A stretch of 64,000 bases of DNA, taken from the NCBI GenBank assembly GCA_037349105.1, contig JAYJMM010000066.1:1-64000 (forward strand), given 5' to 3'. Shown here piece after piece: positions 12,801-27,800 of this stretch. Source of the stretch: Limnomonas spitsbergensis. Lineage: Eukaryota > Chlorophyta > Chlorophyceae > Chlamydomonadales. Position numbers and translations under genes: made by a program. The notes under the pieces were generated by a model that was not told where the DNA came from, made no database searches, and was given only the letters and a program-made list of their open reading frames with translations. How positions within the stretch are numbered: the first letter of the stretch is position 1; each line of letters starts with the position of its first letter.

Positions 12801-15800
12801 CAGGTAGCCTGCTCCTAGCCCCTCACCCAGGTAGCCTGCTCCTAGCCCCTCACCCAGGTAGCCTGCTCCTAGCCCCTCACCCAGGTAGCCTGCTCCTAGC
12901 CCCTCACCCAGGCAGCCTGCTGCTAGCCCCTCACCCAGGCAGCCTGCTCCTAGCCCCTGACCCAGACAGCCTGCTCCTAGCCCCTTACCCAGGTAGCCTG
13001 CTCATAGATCCTCACCCAGGTAGCCTGCTTGTCCCCCTCACCCAGGCAGCCTGCTCCTAGCCCCTCACCCAGGTAGCATGCACCTAGCCCCTCACCCAGG
13101 TAGCCTGCTCCTAGCCCCTCACCCATGTAGCCTGCTCATAGCCCCTCACCCAGGTAGCCTGCTCCTAGCCCCTCACCCAGGTAGCCTGCTCCTCGCCCCT
13201 CACCCAGGTAGCCTGCTCCTAGCCCCTCACCCAGGTAGCCTGCTCCTAGCCCCTCACCCAGGCAGCCTGCTCCTAGCCCCTCACCCAGGCAGCCTGCTCC
13301 TAGCCCCTCACCCAGGCAGCCTGCTCCTAGCCCCTCACCCAGGTAGCCTGCTCCTAGCCCCTCACCCAGGCAGCCTGCTCCTAGCCCCTCACCCAGGTAG
13401 CCTGCTCCTAGCCCCTCACCCAGGCAGCCTGCTCCTAGCTTCTCACCCATGCAGCCTGCTCCTAGCCCCTCACCCAGGCAGCCTGCTACAAACTCCTCAA
13501 CCAGGCAGCCTGCTCCTAGCCCCTCACCCAGGTAGCCTGCTCCTAGCCCCTTACCCAGGTAGCCTGCTCCTCGCCCCTCACCCAGGTAGCCTGCTCCTAG
13601 CCCCTCACCCAGGTAGCCTGCTCCTAGCCCCTCACCCAGGCAGCCTGCTCCTAGCCCCTCACCCAGGCAGCATGCTCCTAGCCCCTCACCCAGGTAGCCT
13701 GCTCCTAGCCCCTCACCTAGGCAGCCTGCTCCTAGCCCCTCACCCAGGCAGCATGCTCCTAGCCCCTCACCCAGGTAGCCTGCTCCTAGCCCCTCACCCA
13801 GGCAGCTTGCTCCTAGCCCCTCACGCAGGTAGCCTGCTCCTAGCCCCTCACCCAGGCAGCCTGCTCCTAGCCCCTCACCCAGGCAGCCTGCTCCTAGCCC
13901 CTCACCCAGATAGCCTGCTCCTAGCCCCTCACCCAGGTAGCCTGCTCCTAGCCCCTCACCCAGGCAGTCTGCTCCTAGCCCCTCACCCAGGCAGCCTGCT
14001 CCTAGCCCCTCACCCAGATAGCCTGCTCCTGGCCCCTCACCCAGGTAGCCTGCTCCTAGCCCCTCACCCAGGCAGCCTGCTCCTAGCCCCTCACCCATGC
14101 AGCCTGCTCCTAGCCCCTCACCCAGGTAGCCTGCTCCTAGCCCCTCACCCATGCAGCCTGCTCCTAGCTTCTCACCCATGCATCCTGCTCCTAGCCCCTC
14201 ACCCAGGCAGCCTGCTCCTAGCCCCTCACCCAGGCAGCCTGCTCCTAGCCCCTCACCCAGGCAGCCTGCTCCTAGCCCCTCACCCAGGCAGCCTGCTCCT
14301 AGCCCCTCACCTAGGCAACCTGCTCCTAGCCCCTCACCCAGGTAGCCTGCTCCTAGCCCCTCACCCAGGCAGCCTGCTCCTAGCCCCTCACCCAGGCAGC
14401 CTGCTCCTAGCCCCTCACCCAGGCAGCCTGCTCCTAGCCCCTCACCCAGGCAGCCTGCTCCTAGCCCCTCACCCAGGTAGCCTGCTCCTAGCCCCTCACC
14501 CAGGCAGCCTGCTCCTCGCCCCTCACCCAGATAGCCTGCTCCTAGCCCCTCACCCAGGTGGCCTGCTCCTAGCCCCTCACCCAGGCAGCCTGCTCCTAGC
14601 CCCTCACCCGTGCAGCCTGCTCCTAGCCACTCACCCAGGTAGCCTGCTCCTAGCCCTTCACCCAGACAGCCTGCTCCTAGCCCCTCACCCAGGTAGCCTG
14701 CTCCTAGCCCCTCACCCAGGTAGCCTGCTCCTAGCCCCTCACCCAGGCAGCCTGCTCCTAGCCCCTCACCCAGGCAGCCTGCTCCTAGCCCCTCACCCAG
14801 GTAGCCTGCTCCTAGCCCCTCACCCAGGTAGCCTGCTCCTAGCCCCTCACCCAGGCAGCCTGCTCCTAGCCCCTCACCCAGGCAGCCTGCTCCTAGCCCC
14901 TCACCCAGGCAGCCTGCTCCTAGCCCCTCACCCAGATAGCCTGCTCCTAGCCCGTCACCCAGGTAGCCTGCTCCTAACCCCTCACCCATGTAGCCTGCTC
15001 CTAGCCCCTCACCCAGGCAGCCTGCTCCTAGCCCCTCACCCAGGCAGCCTGCTCCTAGCCCCTCACCCAGGTAGCCTGCTCCTAGCCCCTCACCCAGGCA
15101 GCCTGCTCCTAGCCCCTCACCCATGCAGCCTGCTCCTAGCCCCTCACCCAGGTAGCCTGCTCCTAGCCCCTCACCCAGGCAGCCTGCTACTAGCCCCTCA
15201 CCCAGGTAGCCTGCTCCTAGCCCCTCACCCAGGCAGCCTGCTCCTAGCCCTTCACCCAGACAGCCTGCTCCTAGCCCCTCACCCAGGTAGCCTGCTCCTA
15301 GCCCCTCACCCAGGTAGCCTGCTCCTAGCCCCTCACCCAGGTAGCCTGCTCCTAGCCCCTCACCCAGGCAGCCTGCTCCTAGCTTCTCACCCATGCAGCC
15401 TGCTCCTAGCCCCTCACCCAGGCAGCCTGCTACAAACTCCTCAACCAGGCAGCCTGCTACTAGCCCCTCACCCAGGTAGCCTGCTCCTAGCCCCTTACCC
15501 AGGTAGCCTGCTCCTCGCCCCTCACCCAGGTAGCCTGCTCCTAGCCCCTCACCCAGGTAGCCTGCTCCTAGCCCCTCACCCAAGCAGCCTGCTCCTAGCC
15601 CCTCACCCAGGCAGCATGCTCCTAGCCCGTCACCCAGGTAGCCTGCTCCTAGCCCCTCACCCAGGTAGCCTGCTCCTAGCCCCTCACCTAGGCAACCTGC
15701 TCCTAGCCCCTCACCCAGGCAGCATGCTCCTAGCCCCTCACCCAGGTAGCCTGCTCCTCGCCCCTCACCCAGGCAGCCTGCTCCTCGCCCCTCACCCAGG

Positions 15801-18800
15801 TAGCCTGCTCCTAGCCCCTCACCCAGGTAGCCTGCTCGTAGCCCCTCACCCAGGCAGCCTGCTCCTAGCCCCTCACCCAGGCAGCATGCTCCTAGCCCCT
15901 CACCCAGGTAGCCTGCTCCTAGCCCCTCACCCAGGTAGCCTGCTCCTAGCCCCTCACCTAGGCAACCTGCTCCTAGCCCCTCACCCAGGCAGCCTGCTCC
16001 TAGCCCCTCACCCAGGCAGCATGCTCCTAGCCCCTCACCCAGGTAGCCTGCTCCTCGCCCCTCACCCATGCAGCCTGCTCCTAGCCCCTCACCCAGGCAG
16101 CATGCTCCTAGCCCCTCACCCAGGTAGCCTGCTCCTAGCCCCTCACCCAGGCAGCTTGCTCCTAGCCCCTCACGCAGGTAGCCTGCTCCTAGCCCCTTAC
16201 CCAGGTAGCCTGCTCCTCGCCCCTCACCCAGGTAGCCTGCTCCTAGCCCCTCACCCAGGTAGCCTGCTCCTAGCCCCTCACCCAGGTAGCCTGCTCCTAG
16301 CCCCTCACCCAGGTAGCCTGCTCCTAGCCCCTCACCCAGGTAGCCTGCTCCTAGCCCCTCACCCAGGCAGCCTGCTCCTAGCCCCTCACCCAGGCAGCAT
16401 GCTCCTAGCCCCTCACCCAGGTAGCCTGCTCCTAGCCCCTCACCCAGGCAGCTTGCTCCTAGCCCCTCACGCAGGTAGCCTGCTCCTAGCCCCTCACCCA
16501 GGCAGCCTGCTCCTAGCCCCTCACCCAGGCAGCCTGCTCCTAGCCCCTCACCCAGATAGCCTGCTCCTAACCCCTCACCCAGGTAGCCTGCTCCTAGCCC
16601 CTCACCCAGGCAGTCTGCTCCTAGCCCCTCACCCAGGCAGCCTGCTCCTAGCCCCTCACCCAGATAGCCTGCTCCTGGCCCCTCACCCAGGTAGCCTGCT
16701 CCGAGCCCCTCACCCAGGCAGCCTGCTCCTAACCCCTCACCCATGCAGCCTGCTCCTAGCCCCTCACCCAGGTAGCCTGCTCCTAGCCCCTCACCCATGC
16801 AGCCTGCTCCTAGCTTCTCACCCATGCAGCCTGCTCCTAGCCCCTCACCCAGGCAGCCTGCTCCTAGCCCCTCACCCAGGCAGCCTGCTCCTAGCCCCTC
16901 ACCCAGGCAGCCTGCTCCTAGCCCCTCACCCAGGCAGCCTGCTCCTAGCCCCTCACCCAGGCAGCCTGCTCCTAGCCCCTCACCTAGGCAACCTGCTCCT
17001 AGCCCCTCACCCAGGTAGCCTGCTCCTAGCCCCTCACCCAGGCAGCCTGCTCCTAGCCCCTCACCCAGGCAGCATGCTCCTAGCCCCTCACCCAGGCAGC
17101 CTGCTCCTAGCCCCTCACCCAGGCAGCCTGCTCCTAGCCCCTCACCCAGGTAGCCTGCTCCTAGCCCCTCACCCAGGCAGCCTGCTCCTAGCCCCTCACC
17201 CAGGCAGCCTGCTCCTAGCCCCTCACCCAGGTAGCCTGCTCCTAGCCCCTCACCCAGGTAGCCTGCTCCTAGCCCCTCACCCAGGCAGCCTGCTCCTAGC
17301 CCCTCACCCATGCAGCCTGCTCCTAGCCCCTCACCCAGGCAGCCTGCTCCTAGCCCCTCACCCAGATAGCCTGCTCCTAGCCCGTCACCCAGGTAGCCTG
17401 CTCCTAACCCCTCACCCATGTAGCCTGCTCCTAGCCCCTCACCCAGGCAGCCTGCTCCTAGCCCCTCACCCAGGTAGCCTGCTCCGAGCCCCTCACCCAT
17501 GCAGCCTGCTCCTAGCCCCTCACCCATGCAGCCTGCTCCTAGCCCCTCACCCAGGTAGCCTGCTCATAGCCCCTCACCCAGGCAGCCTGCTCCTAGCCCC
17601 TCACCCAGGTAGCCTGCTCCTAGCCCCTCACCCAGGCAGCCTGCTCCTAGCCCTTCACCCAGACAGCCTGCTCCTAGCCCCTCACCCAGGTAGCCTGCTC
17701 CTAGCCCCTCACCCAGGTAGCCTGCTCCTAGCCCCTCACCCAGGTAGCCTGCTCCTAGCCCCTCACCCAGGCAGCCTGCTCCTAGCCCCTCACCCAGGCA
17801 GCCTGCTTGTCCCCCTCACCCAGGTCGCCTGCTTGTCCCCCTCACCCAGGTAGCCTGCTCCGAGCCCCTCACCCAGGCAGCCTGCTGCTAGCCCCTCACC
17901 CAGGCAGCCTGCTCCTAGCCCCTCACCCAGGTAGCCTGCTCCTAGCCCCTCACCCAGGTAGCCTGCTCCTAGCCCCTCACCCAGGCAGCCTACTCCTAGC
18001 CCCTCACCCAGGCAGCCTGCTCCTAGCCCCTCACCCAGATAGCCTGCTCCTAGCCCCTCACCCAGGCAGCCTGCTCCTAGCCCCTCACCCAGGCAGCCTG
18101 CTCCTAGCCCCTCACCCAGGTAGCCTGCTTGTCCCCCTCACCCATGTAGCCTGCTTGTCCCCCTCACCCAGGTAGCCTGCTTGTCCCCCTCACCCAGGTC
18201 GCCTGCTTGTCCCCCTCACCTAGGTAGCCTGCTTGTCCCCCTCACCCAGGTAGCCTGCTTGTCCCCCTCACCCATGCAGCCTGCTCCTAGCCCCTCACCC
18301 ATGTAGCCTGCTTGTCCCCCTCACCCAGGTAGCCTGCTTGTCCCCGTCACCCAGGTCGCCTGCTTGTCCCCCTCACCCAGGTAGCCTGCTTGTCCCCCAC
18401 ACCCAGGTTGCCTGCTTGTCCCCCTCACCCATGCAGCCTGCTCCTAGCCCCTCACCTGCTCCTTGCCCCTCACCCAGGTCGCCTGCTTGTCCCCCTCACC
18501 CAGGTAGCCTGCTTGTCCCCCTCACCCAGGTAGCCTGCTCCTAGCCCCTCACCCAGGTAGCCTGCTCCTAGCCCCTCACCCAGGCAGCCTGCTCCTAGCC
18601 CCTCACCCAGGCAGCCTGCTCCTAGCCCCTCACCCAGGTAGCCTGCTCCTAGCCCCTCACCCAGGCAGCTTGCTCCTAGCCCCTCACGCAGGTAGCCTGC
18701 TCCTAGCCCCTTACCCAGGTAGCCTGCTCCTCGCCCCTCACCCAGGTAGCCTGCTCCGAGCCCCTCACCCAGGCAGCCTGCTCCTAGCCCCTCACCCAGG

Positions 18801-21800
18801 TAGCCTGCTCCTAGCCCCTCACCCAGGCAGCCTGCTCCTAGCTCCTCACCCATGCAGCCTGCTCCTAGCCCCTCACCCAGGCAGCCTGCTACAAACTCCT
18901 CAACCAGGCAGCCTGCTACTAGCCCCTCACCCAGGTAGCCTGCTCCTAGCCCCTTACCCAGGTAGCCTGCTCCTCGCCCCTCACCCAGGTAGCCTGCTCG
19001 TAGCCCCTCACCCAGGTAGCCTGCTCCTAGCCCCTCACCCAAGCAGCCTGCTCCTAGCCCCTCACCCAGGCAGCATGCTCCTAGCCCCTCACCCAGGTAG
19101 CCTGCTCCTAGCCCCTCACCCAGGTAGCCTGCTCCTAGCCCCTCACCTAGGCAACCTGCTCCTAGCCCCTCACCCAGGCAGCATGCTCCTAGCCCCTCAC
19201 CCAGGTAGCCTGCTCCTCGCCCCTCACCCAGGCAGCCTGCTCCTCGCCCCTCACCCAGGTAGCCTGCTCCTAGCCCCTCACCCAGGTAGCCTGCTCGTAG
19301 CCCCTCACCCAGGCAGCCTGCTCCTAGCCCCTCACCCAGGCAGCATGCTCCTAGCCCCTCACCCAGGTAGCCTGCTCCTAGCCCCTCACCCAGATAGCCT
19401 GCTCCTAGCCCCTCACCTAGGCAACCTGCTCCTAGCCCCTCACCCAGGCAGCCTGCTCCTAGCCCCTCACCCAGGCAGCATGCTCCTAGCCCCTCACCCA
19501 GGTAGCCTGCTCCTCGCCCCTCACCCAGGCAGCCTGCTCCTAGCCCCTCACCCAGGCAGCATGCTCCTAGCCCCTCACCCAGGTAGCCTGCTCCTAGCCC
19601 CTCACCCAGGCAGCTTGCTCCTAGCCCCTCACGCAGGTAGCCTGCTCCTAGCCCCTTACCCAGGTAGCCTGCTCCTCGCCCCTCACCCAGGTAGCCTGCT
19701 CCTAGCCCCTCACCCAGGTAGCCTGCTCCTAGCCCCTCACCCAGGTAGCCTGCTCCTCGCCCCTCACCCAGGTAGCCTGCTCCTAGCCCCTCACCCAGGT
19801 AGCCTGCTCCTAGCCCCTCACCCAGGCAGCCTGCTCCTAGCCCCTCACCCAGGCAGCATGCTCCTAGCCCCTCACCCAGGTAGCCTGCTCCTAGCCCCTC
19901 ACCCAGGCAGCTTGCTCCTAGCCCCTCACGCAGGTAGCCTGCTCCTAGCCCCTCACCCAGGCAGCCTGCTCCTAGCCCCTCACCCAGGCAGCCTGCTCCT
20001 AGCCCCTCACCCAGGTAGCCTGCTCCTAACCCCTCACCCAGGTAGCCTGCTCCTAGCCCCTCACCCAGGCAGTCTGCTCCTAGCCCCTCACCCAGGCAGC
20101 CTGCTCCTAGCCCCTCACCCAGATAGCCTGCTCCTGGCCCCTCACCCAGGTAGCCTGCTCCGAGCCCCTCACCCAGGCAGCCTGCTCCTAACCCCTCACC
20201 CATGCAGCCTGCTCCTAGCCCCTCACCCAGGTAGCCTGCTCCTAGCCCCTCACCCATGCAGCCTGCTCCTAGCTTCTCACCCATGCAGCCTGCTCCTAGC
20301 CCCTCACCCAGGCAGCCTGCTCCTAGCCCCTCACCCAGGCAGCCTGCTCCTAGCCCCTCACCCAGGCAGCCTGCTCCTAGCCCCTCACCCAGGCAGCCTG
20401 CTCCTAGCCCCTCACCCAGGCAGCCTGCTCCTAGCCCCTCACCTAGGCAACCTGCTCCTAGCCCCTCACCCAGGTAGCCTGCTCCTAGCCCCTCACCCAG
20501 GCAGCCTGCTCCTAGCCCCTCACCCAGGCAGCATGCTCCTAGCCCCTCACCCAGGCAGCCTGCTCCTAGCCCCTCACCCAGGCAGCCTGCTCCTAGCCCC
20601 TCACCCAGGTAGCCTGCTCCTAGCCCCTCACCCAGGCAGCCTGCTCCTAGCCCCTCACCCAGGCAGCCTGCTCCTAGCCCCTCACCCAGGTAGCCTGCTC
20701 CTAGCCCCTCACCCAGGTAGCCTGCTCCTAGCCCCTCACCCAGGCAGTCTGCTCCTAGCCCCTCACCCATGCAGCCTGCTCCTAGCCCCTCACCCAGGCA
20801 GCCTGCTCCTAGCCCCTCACCCAGATAGCCTGCTCCTAGCCCGTCACCCAGGTAGCCTGCTCCTAACCCCTCACCCATGTAGCCTGCTCCTAGCCCCTCA
20901 CCCAGGCAGCCTGCTCCTAGCCCCTCACCCAGGCAGCCTGCTCCTAGCCCCTCACCTAGGTAGCCTGCTCCGAGCCCCTCACCCATGCAGCCTGCTCCTA
21001 GCCCCTCACCCATGCAGCCTGCTCCTAGCCCCTCACCCAGGTAGCCTGCTCATAGCCCCTCACCCAGGCAGCCTGCTACTAGCCCCTCACCCAGGTAGCC
21101 TGCTCCTAGCCCCTCACCCAGGCAGCCTGCTCCTAGCCCTTCACCCAGACAGCCTGCTCCTAGCCCCTCACCCAGGTAGCCTGCTCCTAGCCCCTCACCC
21201 AGGTAGCCTGCTCCTAGCCCCTCACCCAGGTAGCCTGCTCCTAGCCCCTCACCCAGGCAGCCTGCTCCTAGCCCCTCACCCAGGCAGCCTGCTTGTCCCC
21301 CTCACCCAGGTCGCCTGCTTGTCCCCCTCACCCAGGTAGCCTGCTCCGAGCCCCTCACCCAGGCAGCCTGCTGCTAGCCCCTCACCCAGGCAGCCTGCTC
21401 CTAGCTTCTCACCCATGCATCCTGCTCCTAGCCCCTCACCCAGGCAGCCTGCTCCTAGCCCCTCACCCAGGCAGCCTGCTCCTAGCCCCTCACCCAGGCA
21501 GCCTGCTCCTAGCCCCTCACCCAGGCAGCCTGCTCCTAGCCCCTCACCCAGGCAGCCTGCTCCTAGCCCCTCACCCAGGTAGCCTGCTCCTAGCCCCTCA
21601 CCCAGGCAGCCTGCTCCTAGCCCCTCACCCAGGCAGCCTGCTCCTAGCCCCTCACCCAGGCAGCCTGCTCCTAGCCCCTCACCCAGGCAGCCTGCTCCTA
21701 GCCCCTCACCCAGGTAGCCTGCTCCTAGCCCCTCACCCAGGCAGCCTGCTCCTCGCCCCTCACCCAGATAGCCTGCTCCTAGCCCCTCACCCAGGTGGCC

Positions 21801-24800
21801 TGCTCCTAGCCCCTCACCCAGGCAGCCTGCTCCTAGCCCCTCACCCGTGCAGCCTGCTCCTAGCCACTCACCCAGGTAGCCTGCTCCTAGCCCTTCACCC
21901 AGACAGCCTGCTCCTAGCCCCTCACCCAGGTAGCCTGCTCCTAGCCCCTCACCCAGGTAGCCTGCTCCTAGCCCCTCACCCAGGCAGCCTGCTCCTAGCC
22001 CCTCACCCAGGCAGCCTGCTCCTAGCCCCTCACCCAGGTAGCCTGCTCCTAGCCCCTCACCCAGGTAGCCTGCTCCTAGCCCCTCACCCAGGCAGCCTGC
22101 TCCTAGCCCCTCACCCAGGCAGCCTGCTCCTAGCCCCTCACCCAGGCAGCCTGCTCCTAGCCCCTCACCCAGATAGCCTGCTCCTAGCCCGTCACCCAGG
22201 TAGCCTGCTCCTAACCCCTCACCCATGTAGCCTGCTCCTAGCCCCTCACCCAGGCAGCCTGCTCCTAGCCCCTCACCCAGGCAGCCTGCTCCTAGCCCCT
22301 CACCCAGGTAGCCTGCTCCTAGCCCCTCACCCAGGCAGCCTGCTCCTAGCCCCTCACCCATGCAGCCTGCTCCTAGCCCCTCACCCAGGTAGCCTGCTCA
22401 TAGCCCCTCACCCAGGCAGCCTGCTCCTAGCCCCTCACCCAGGTAGCCTGCTCCTAGCCCCTCACCCAGGCAGCCTGCTCCTAGCCCTTCACCCAGACAG
22501 CCTGCTCCTAGCCCCTCACCCAGGTAGCCTGCTCCTAGCCCCTCACCCAGGTAGCCTGCTCCTAGCCCCTCACCCAGGTAGCCTGCTCCTAGCCCCTCAC
22601 CCAGGCAGCCTGCTCCTAGCTTCTCACCCATGCAGCCTGCTCCTAGCCCCTCACCCAGGCAGCCTGCTACAAACTCCTCAACCAGGCAGCCTGCTACTAG
22701 CCCCTCACCCAGGTAGCCTGCTCCTAGCCCCTTACCCAGGTAGCCTGCTCCTCGCCCCTCACCCAGGTAGCCTGCTCCTAGCCCCTCACCCAGGTAGCCT
22801 GCTCCTAGCCCCTCACCCAAGCAGCCTGCTCCTAGCCCCTCACCCAGGCAGCATGCTCCTAGCCCCTCACCCAGGTAGCCTGCTCCTAGCCCCTCACCCA
22901 GGTAGCCTGCTCCTAGCCCCTCACCTAGGCAACCTGCTCCTAGCCCCTCACCCAGGCAGCATGCTCCTAGCCCCTCACCCAGGTAGCCTGCTCCTCGCCC
23001 CTCACCCAGGCAGCCTGCTCCTCGCCCCTCACCCAGGTAGCCTGCTCCTAGCCCCTCACCCAGGTAGCCTGCTCGTAGCCCCTCACCCAGGCAGCCTGCT
23101 CCTAGCCCCTCACCCAGGCAGCATGCTCCTAGCCCCTCACCCAGGTAGCCTGCTCCTAGCCCCTCACCCAGGTAGCCTGCTCCTAGCCCCTCACCTAGGC
23201 AACCTGCTCCTAGCCCCTCACCCAGGCAGCCTGCTCCTAGCCCCTCACCCAGGCAGCATGCTCCTAGCCCCTCACCCAGGTAGCCTGCTCCTCGCCCCTC
23301 ACCCATGCAGCCTGCTCCTAGCCCCTCACCCAGGCAGCATGCTCCTAGCCCCTCACCCAGGTAGCCTGCTCCTAGCCCCTCACCCAGGCAGCTTGCTCCT
23401 AGCCCCTCACCCAGGTAGCCTGCTCCTAGCCCCTCACCCAGGTAGCCTGCTCCTCGCCCCTCACCCAGGTAGCCTGCTCCTAGCCCCTCACCCAGGTAGC
23501 CTGCTCCTAGCCCCTCACCCAGGTAGCCTGCTCCTCGCCCCTCACCCAGGTAGCCTGCTCCTAGCCCCTCACCCAGGTAGCCTGCTCCTAGCCCCTCACC
23601 CAGGCAGCCTGCTCCTAGCCCCTCACCCAGGCAGCATGCTCCTAGCCCCTCACCCAGGTAGCCTGCTCCTAGCCCCTCACCCAGGCAGCTTGCTCCTAGC
23701 CCCTCACGCAGGTAGCCTGCTCCTAGCCCCTCACCCAGGCAGCCTGCTCCTAGCCCCTCACCCAGGCAGCCTGCTCCTAGCCCCTCACCCAGATAGCCTG
23801 CTCCTAACCCCTCACCCAGGTAGCCTGCTCCTAGCCCCTCACCCAGGCAGTCTGCTCCTAGCCCCTCACCCAGGCAGCCTGCTCCTAGCCCCTCACCCAG
23901 ATAGCCTGCTCCTGGCCCCTCACCCAGGTAGCCTGCTCCGAGCCCCTCACCCAGGCAGCCTGCTCCTAACCCCTCACCCATGCAGCCTGCTCCTAGCCCC
24001 TCACCCAGGTAGCCTGCTCCTAGCCCCTCACCCATGCAGCCTGCTCCTAGCTTCTCACCCATGCAGCCTGCTCCTAGCCCCTCACCCAGGCAGCCTGCTC
24101 CTAGCCCCTCACCCAGGCAGCCTGCTCCTAGCCCCTCACCCAGGCAGCTTGCTCCTAGCCCCTCACCCAGGCAGCCTGCTCCTAGCCCCTCACCCAGGCA
24201 GCCTGCTCCTAGCCCCTCACCTAGGCAACCTGCTCCTAGCCCCTCACCCAGGTAGCCTGCTCCTAGCCCCTCACCCAGGCAGCCTGCTCCTAGCCCCTCA
24301 CCCAGGCAGCCTGCTCCTAGCCCCTCACCCAGGCAGCCTGCTCCTAGCCCCTCACCCAGGCAGCCTGCTCCTAGCCCCTCACCCAGGCAGCCTGCTCCTA
24401 GCCCCTCACCCAGGCAGCCTGCTCCTAGCCCCTCACCCAGGCAGCCTGCTCCTAGCCCCTCACCCAGGTAGCCTGCTCCTAGCCCCTCACCCAGGTAGCC
24501 TGCTCCTAGCCCCTCACCCAGGCAGTCTGCTCCTAGCCCCTCACCCATGCAGCCTGCTCCTAGCCCCTCACCCAGGCAGCCTGCTCCTAGCCCCTCACCC
24601 AGATAGCCTGCTCCTAGCCCGTCACCCAGGTAGCCTGCTCCTAACCCCTCACCCATGTAGCCTGCTCCTAGCCCCTCACCCAGGCAGCCTGCTCCTAGCC
24701 CCTCACCCAGGCAGCCTGCTCCTAGCCCCTCACCCAGGTAGCCTGCTCCGAGCCCCTCACCCATGCAGCCTGCTCCTAGCCCCTCACCCATGCAGCCTGC

Positions 24801-27800
24801 TCCTAGCCCCTCACCCAGGTAGCCTGCTCATAGCCCCTCACCCAGGCAGCCTGCTACTAGCCCCTCACCCAGGTAGCCTGCTCCTAGCCCCTCACCCAGG
24901 CAGCCTGCTCCTAGCCCTTCACCCAGACAGCCTGCTCCTAGCCCCTCACCCAGGTAGCCTGCTCCTAGCCCCTCACCCAGGTAGCCTGCTCCTAGCCCCT
25001 CACCCAGGTAGCCTGCTCCTAGCCCCTCACCCAGGCAGCCTGCTCCTAGCCCCTCACCCAGGCAGCCTGCTTGTCCCCCTCACCCAGGTCGCCTGCTTGT
25101 CCCCCTCACCCAGGTAGCCTGCTCCGAGCCCCTCACCCAGGCAGCCTGCTGCTAGCCCCTCACCCAGGCAGCCTGCTCCTAGCCCCTCACCCAGGTAGCC
25201 TGCTCCTAGCCCCTCACCCAGGTAGCCTGCTCCTAGCCCCTCACCCAGGCAGCCTACTCCTAGCCCCTCACCCAGGCAGCCTGCTCCTAGCCCCTCACCC
25301 AGATAGCCTGCTCCTAGCCCCTCACCCAGGCAGCCTGCTCCTAGCCCCTCACCCAGGCAGCCTGCTCCTAGCCCCTCACCCAGGTAGCCTGCTTGTCCCC
25401 CTCACCCATGTAGCCTGCTTGTCCCCCTCACCCAGGTAGCCTGCTTGTCCCCCTCACCCAGGTCGCCTGCTTGTCCCCCTCACCTAGGTAGCCTGCTTGT
25501 CCCCCTCACCCAGGTAGCCTGCTTGTCCCCCTCACCCATGCAGCCTGCTCCTAGCCCCTCACCCATGTAGCCTGCTTGTCCCCCTCACCCAGGTAGCCTG
25601 CTTGTCCCCGTCACCCAGGTCGCCTGCTTGTCCCCCTCACCCAGGTAGCCTGCTTGTCCCCCACACCCAGGTTGCCTGCTTGTCCCCCTCACCCATGCAG
25701 CCTGCTCCTAGCCCCTCACCTGCTCCTTGCCCCTCACCCAGGTCGCCTGCTTGTCCCCCTCACCCAGGTAGCCTGCTTGTCCCCCTCACCCAGGTAGCCT
25801 GCTCCTAGCCCCTCACCCAGGTAGCCTGCTCCTAGCCCCTCACCCAGGCAGCCTGCTCCTAGCCCCTCACCCAGGCAGCATGCTCCTAGCCCCTCACCCA
25901 GGTAGCCTGCTCCTAGCCCCTCACCCAGGCAGCTTGCTCCTAGCCCCTCACGCAGGTAGCCTGCTCCTAGCCCCTTACCCAGGTAGCCTGCTCCTCGCCC
26001 CTCACCCAGGTAGCCTGCTCCGAGCCCCTCACCCAGGCAGCCTGCTCCTAGCCCCTCACCCAGGTAGCCTGCTCCTAGCCCCTCACCCAGGCAGCCTGCT
26101 CCTAGCTTCTCACCCATGCAGCCTGCTCCTAGCCCCTCACCCAGGCAGCCTGCTACAAACTCCTCAACCAGGCAGCCTGCTACTAGCCCCTCACCCAGGT
26201 AGCCTGCTCCTAGCCCCTTACCCAGGTAGCCTGCTCCTCGCCCCTCACCCAGGTAGCCTGCTCCTAGCCCCTCACCCAGGTAGCCTGCTCCTAGCCCCTC
26301 ACCCAAGCAGCCTGCTCCTAGCCCCTCACCCAGGCAGCATGCTCCTAGCCCCTCACCCAGGTAGCCTGCTCCTAGCCCCTCACCCAGGTAGCCTGCTCCT
26401 AGCCCCTCACCTAGGCAACCTGCTCCTAGCCCCTCACCCAGGCAGCATGCTCCTAGCCCCTCACCCAGGTAGCCTGCTCCTCGCCCCTCACCCAGGCAGC
26501 CTGCTCCTCGCCCCTCACCCAGGTAGCCTGCTCCTAGCCCCTCACCCAGGTAGCCTGCTCGTAGCCCCTCACCCAGGCAGCCTGCTCCTAGCCCCTCACC
26601 CAGGCAGCATGCTCCTAGCCCCTCACCCAGGTAGCCTGCTCCTAGCCCCTCACCCAGGTAGCCTGCTCCTAGCCCCTCACCTAGGCAACCTGCTCCTAGC
26701 CCCTCACCCAGGCAGCCTGCTCCTAGCCCCTCACCCAGGCAGCATGCTCCTAGCCCCTCACCCAGGTAGCCTGCTCCTCGCCCCTCACCCAGGCAGCCTG
26801 CTCCTAGCCCCTCACCCAGGCAGCATGCTCCTAGCCCCTCACCCAGGTAGCCTGCTCCTAGCCCCTCACCCAGGCAGCCTGCTCCTAGCCCCTCACCCAG
26901 GCAGCCTACTCCTAGCCCCTCACCCAGGCAGCCTGCTCCTAGCCCCTCACCCAGATAGCCTGCTCCTAGCCCCTCACCCAGGCAGCCTGCTCCTAGCCCC
27001 TCACCCAGGCAGCCTGCTCCTAGCCCCTCACCCAGGTAGCCTGCTTGTCCCCCTCACCCATGTAGCCTGCTTGTCCCCCTCACCCAGGTAGCCTGCTTGT
27101 CCCCCTCACCCAGGTCGCCTGCTTGTCCCCCTCACCTAGGTAGCCTGCTTGTCCCCCTCACCCAGGTAGCCTGCTTGTCCCCCTCACCCATGCAGCCTGC
27201 TCCTAGCCCCTCACCCATGTAGCCTGCTTGTCCCCCTCACCCAGGTAGCCTGCTTGTCCCCGTCACCCAGGTCGCCTGCTTGTCCCCCTCACCCAGGTAG
27301 CCTGCTTGTCCCCCACACCCAGGTTGCCTGCTTGTCCCCCTCACCCATGCAGCCTGCTCCTAGCCCCTCACCTGCTCCTTGCCCCTCACCCAGGTCGCCT
27401 GCTTGTCCCCCTCACCCAGGTAGCCTGCTTGTCCCCCTCACCCAGGTAGCCTGCTCCTAGCCCCTCACCCAGGTAGCCTGCTCCTAGCCCCTCACCCAGG
27501 CAGCCTGCTCCTAGCCCCTCACCCAGGCAGCATGCTCCTAGCCCCTCACCCAGGTAGCCTGCTCCTAGCCCCTCACCCAGGCAGCTTGCTCCTAGCCCCT
27601 CACGCAGGTAGCCTGCTCCTAGCCCCTTACCCAGGTAGCCTGCTCCTCGCCCCTCACCCAGGTAGCCTGCTCCGAGCCCCTCACCCAGGCAGCCTGCTCC
27701 TAGCCCCTCACCCAGGTAGCCTGCTCCTAGCCCCTCACCCAGGCAGCCTGCTCCTAGCTTCTCACCCATGCAGCCTGCTCCTAGCCCCTCACCCAGGCAG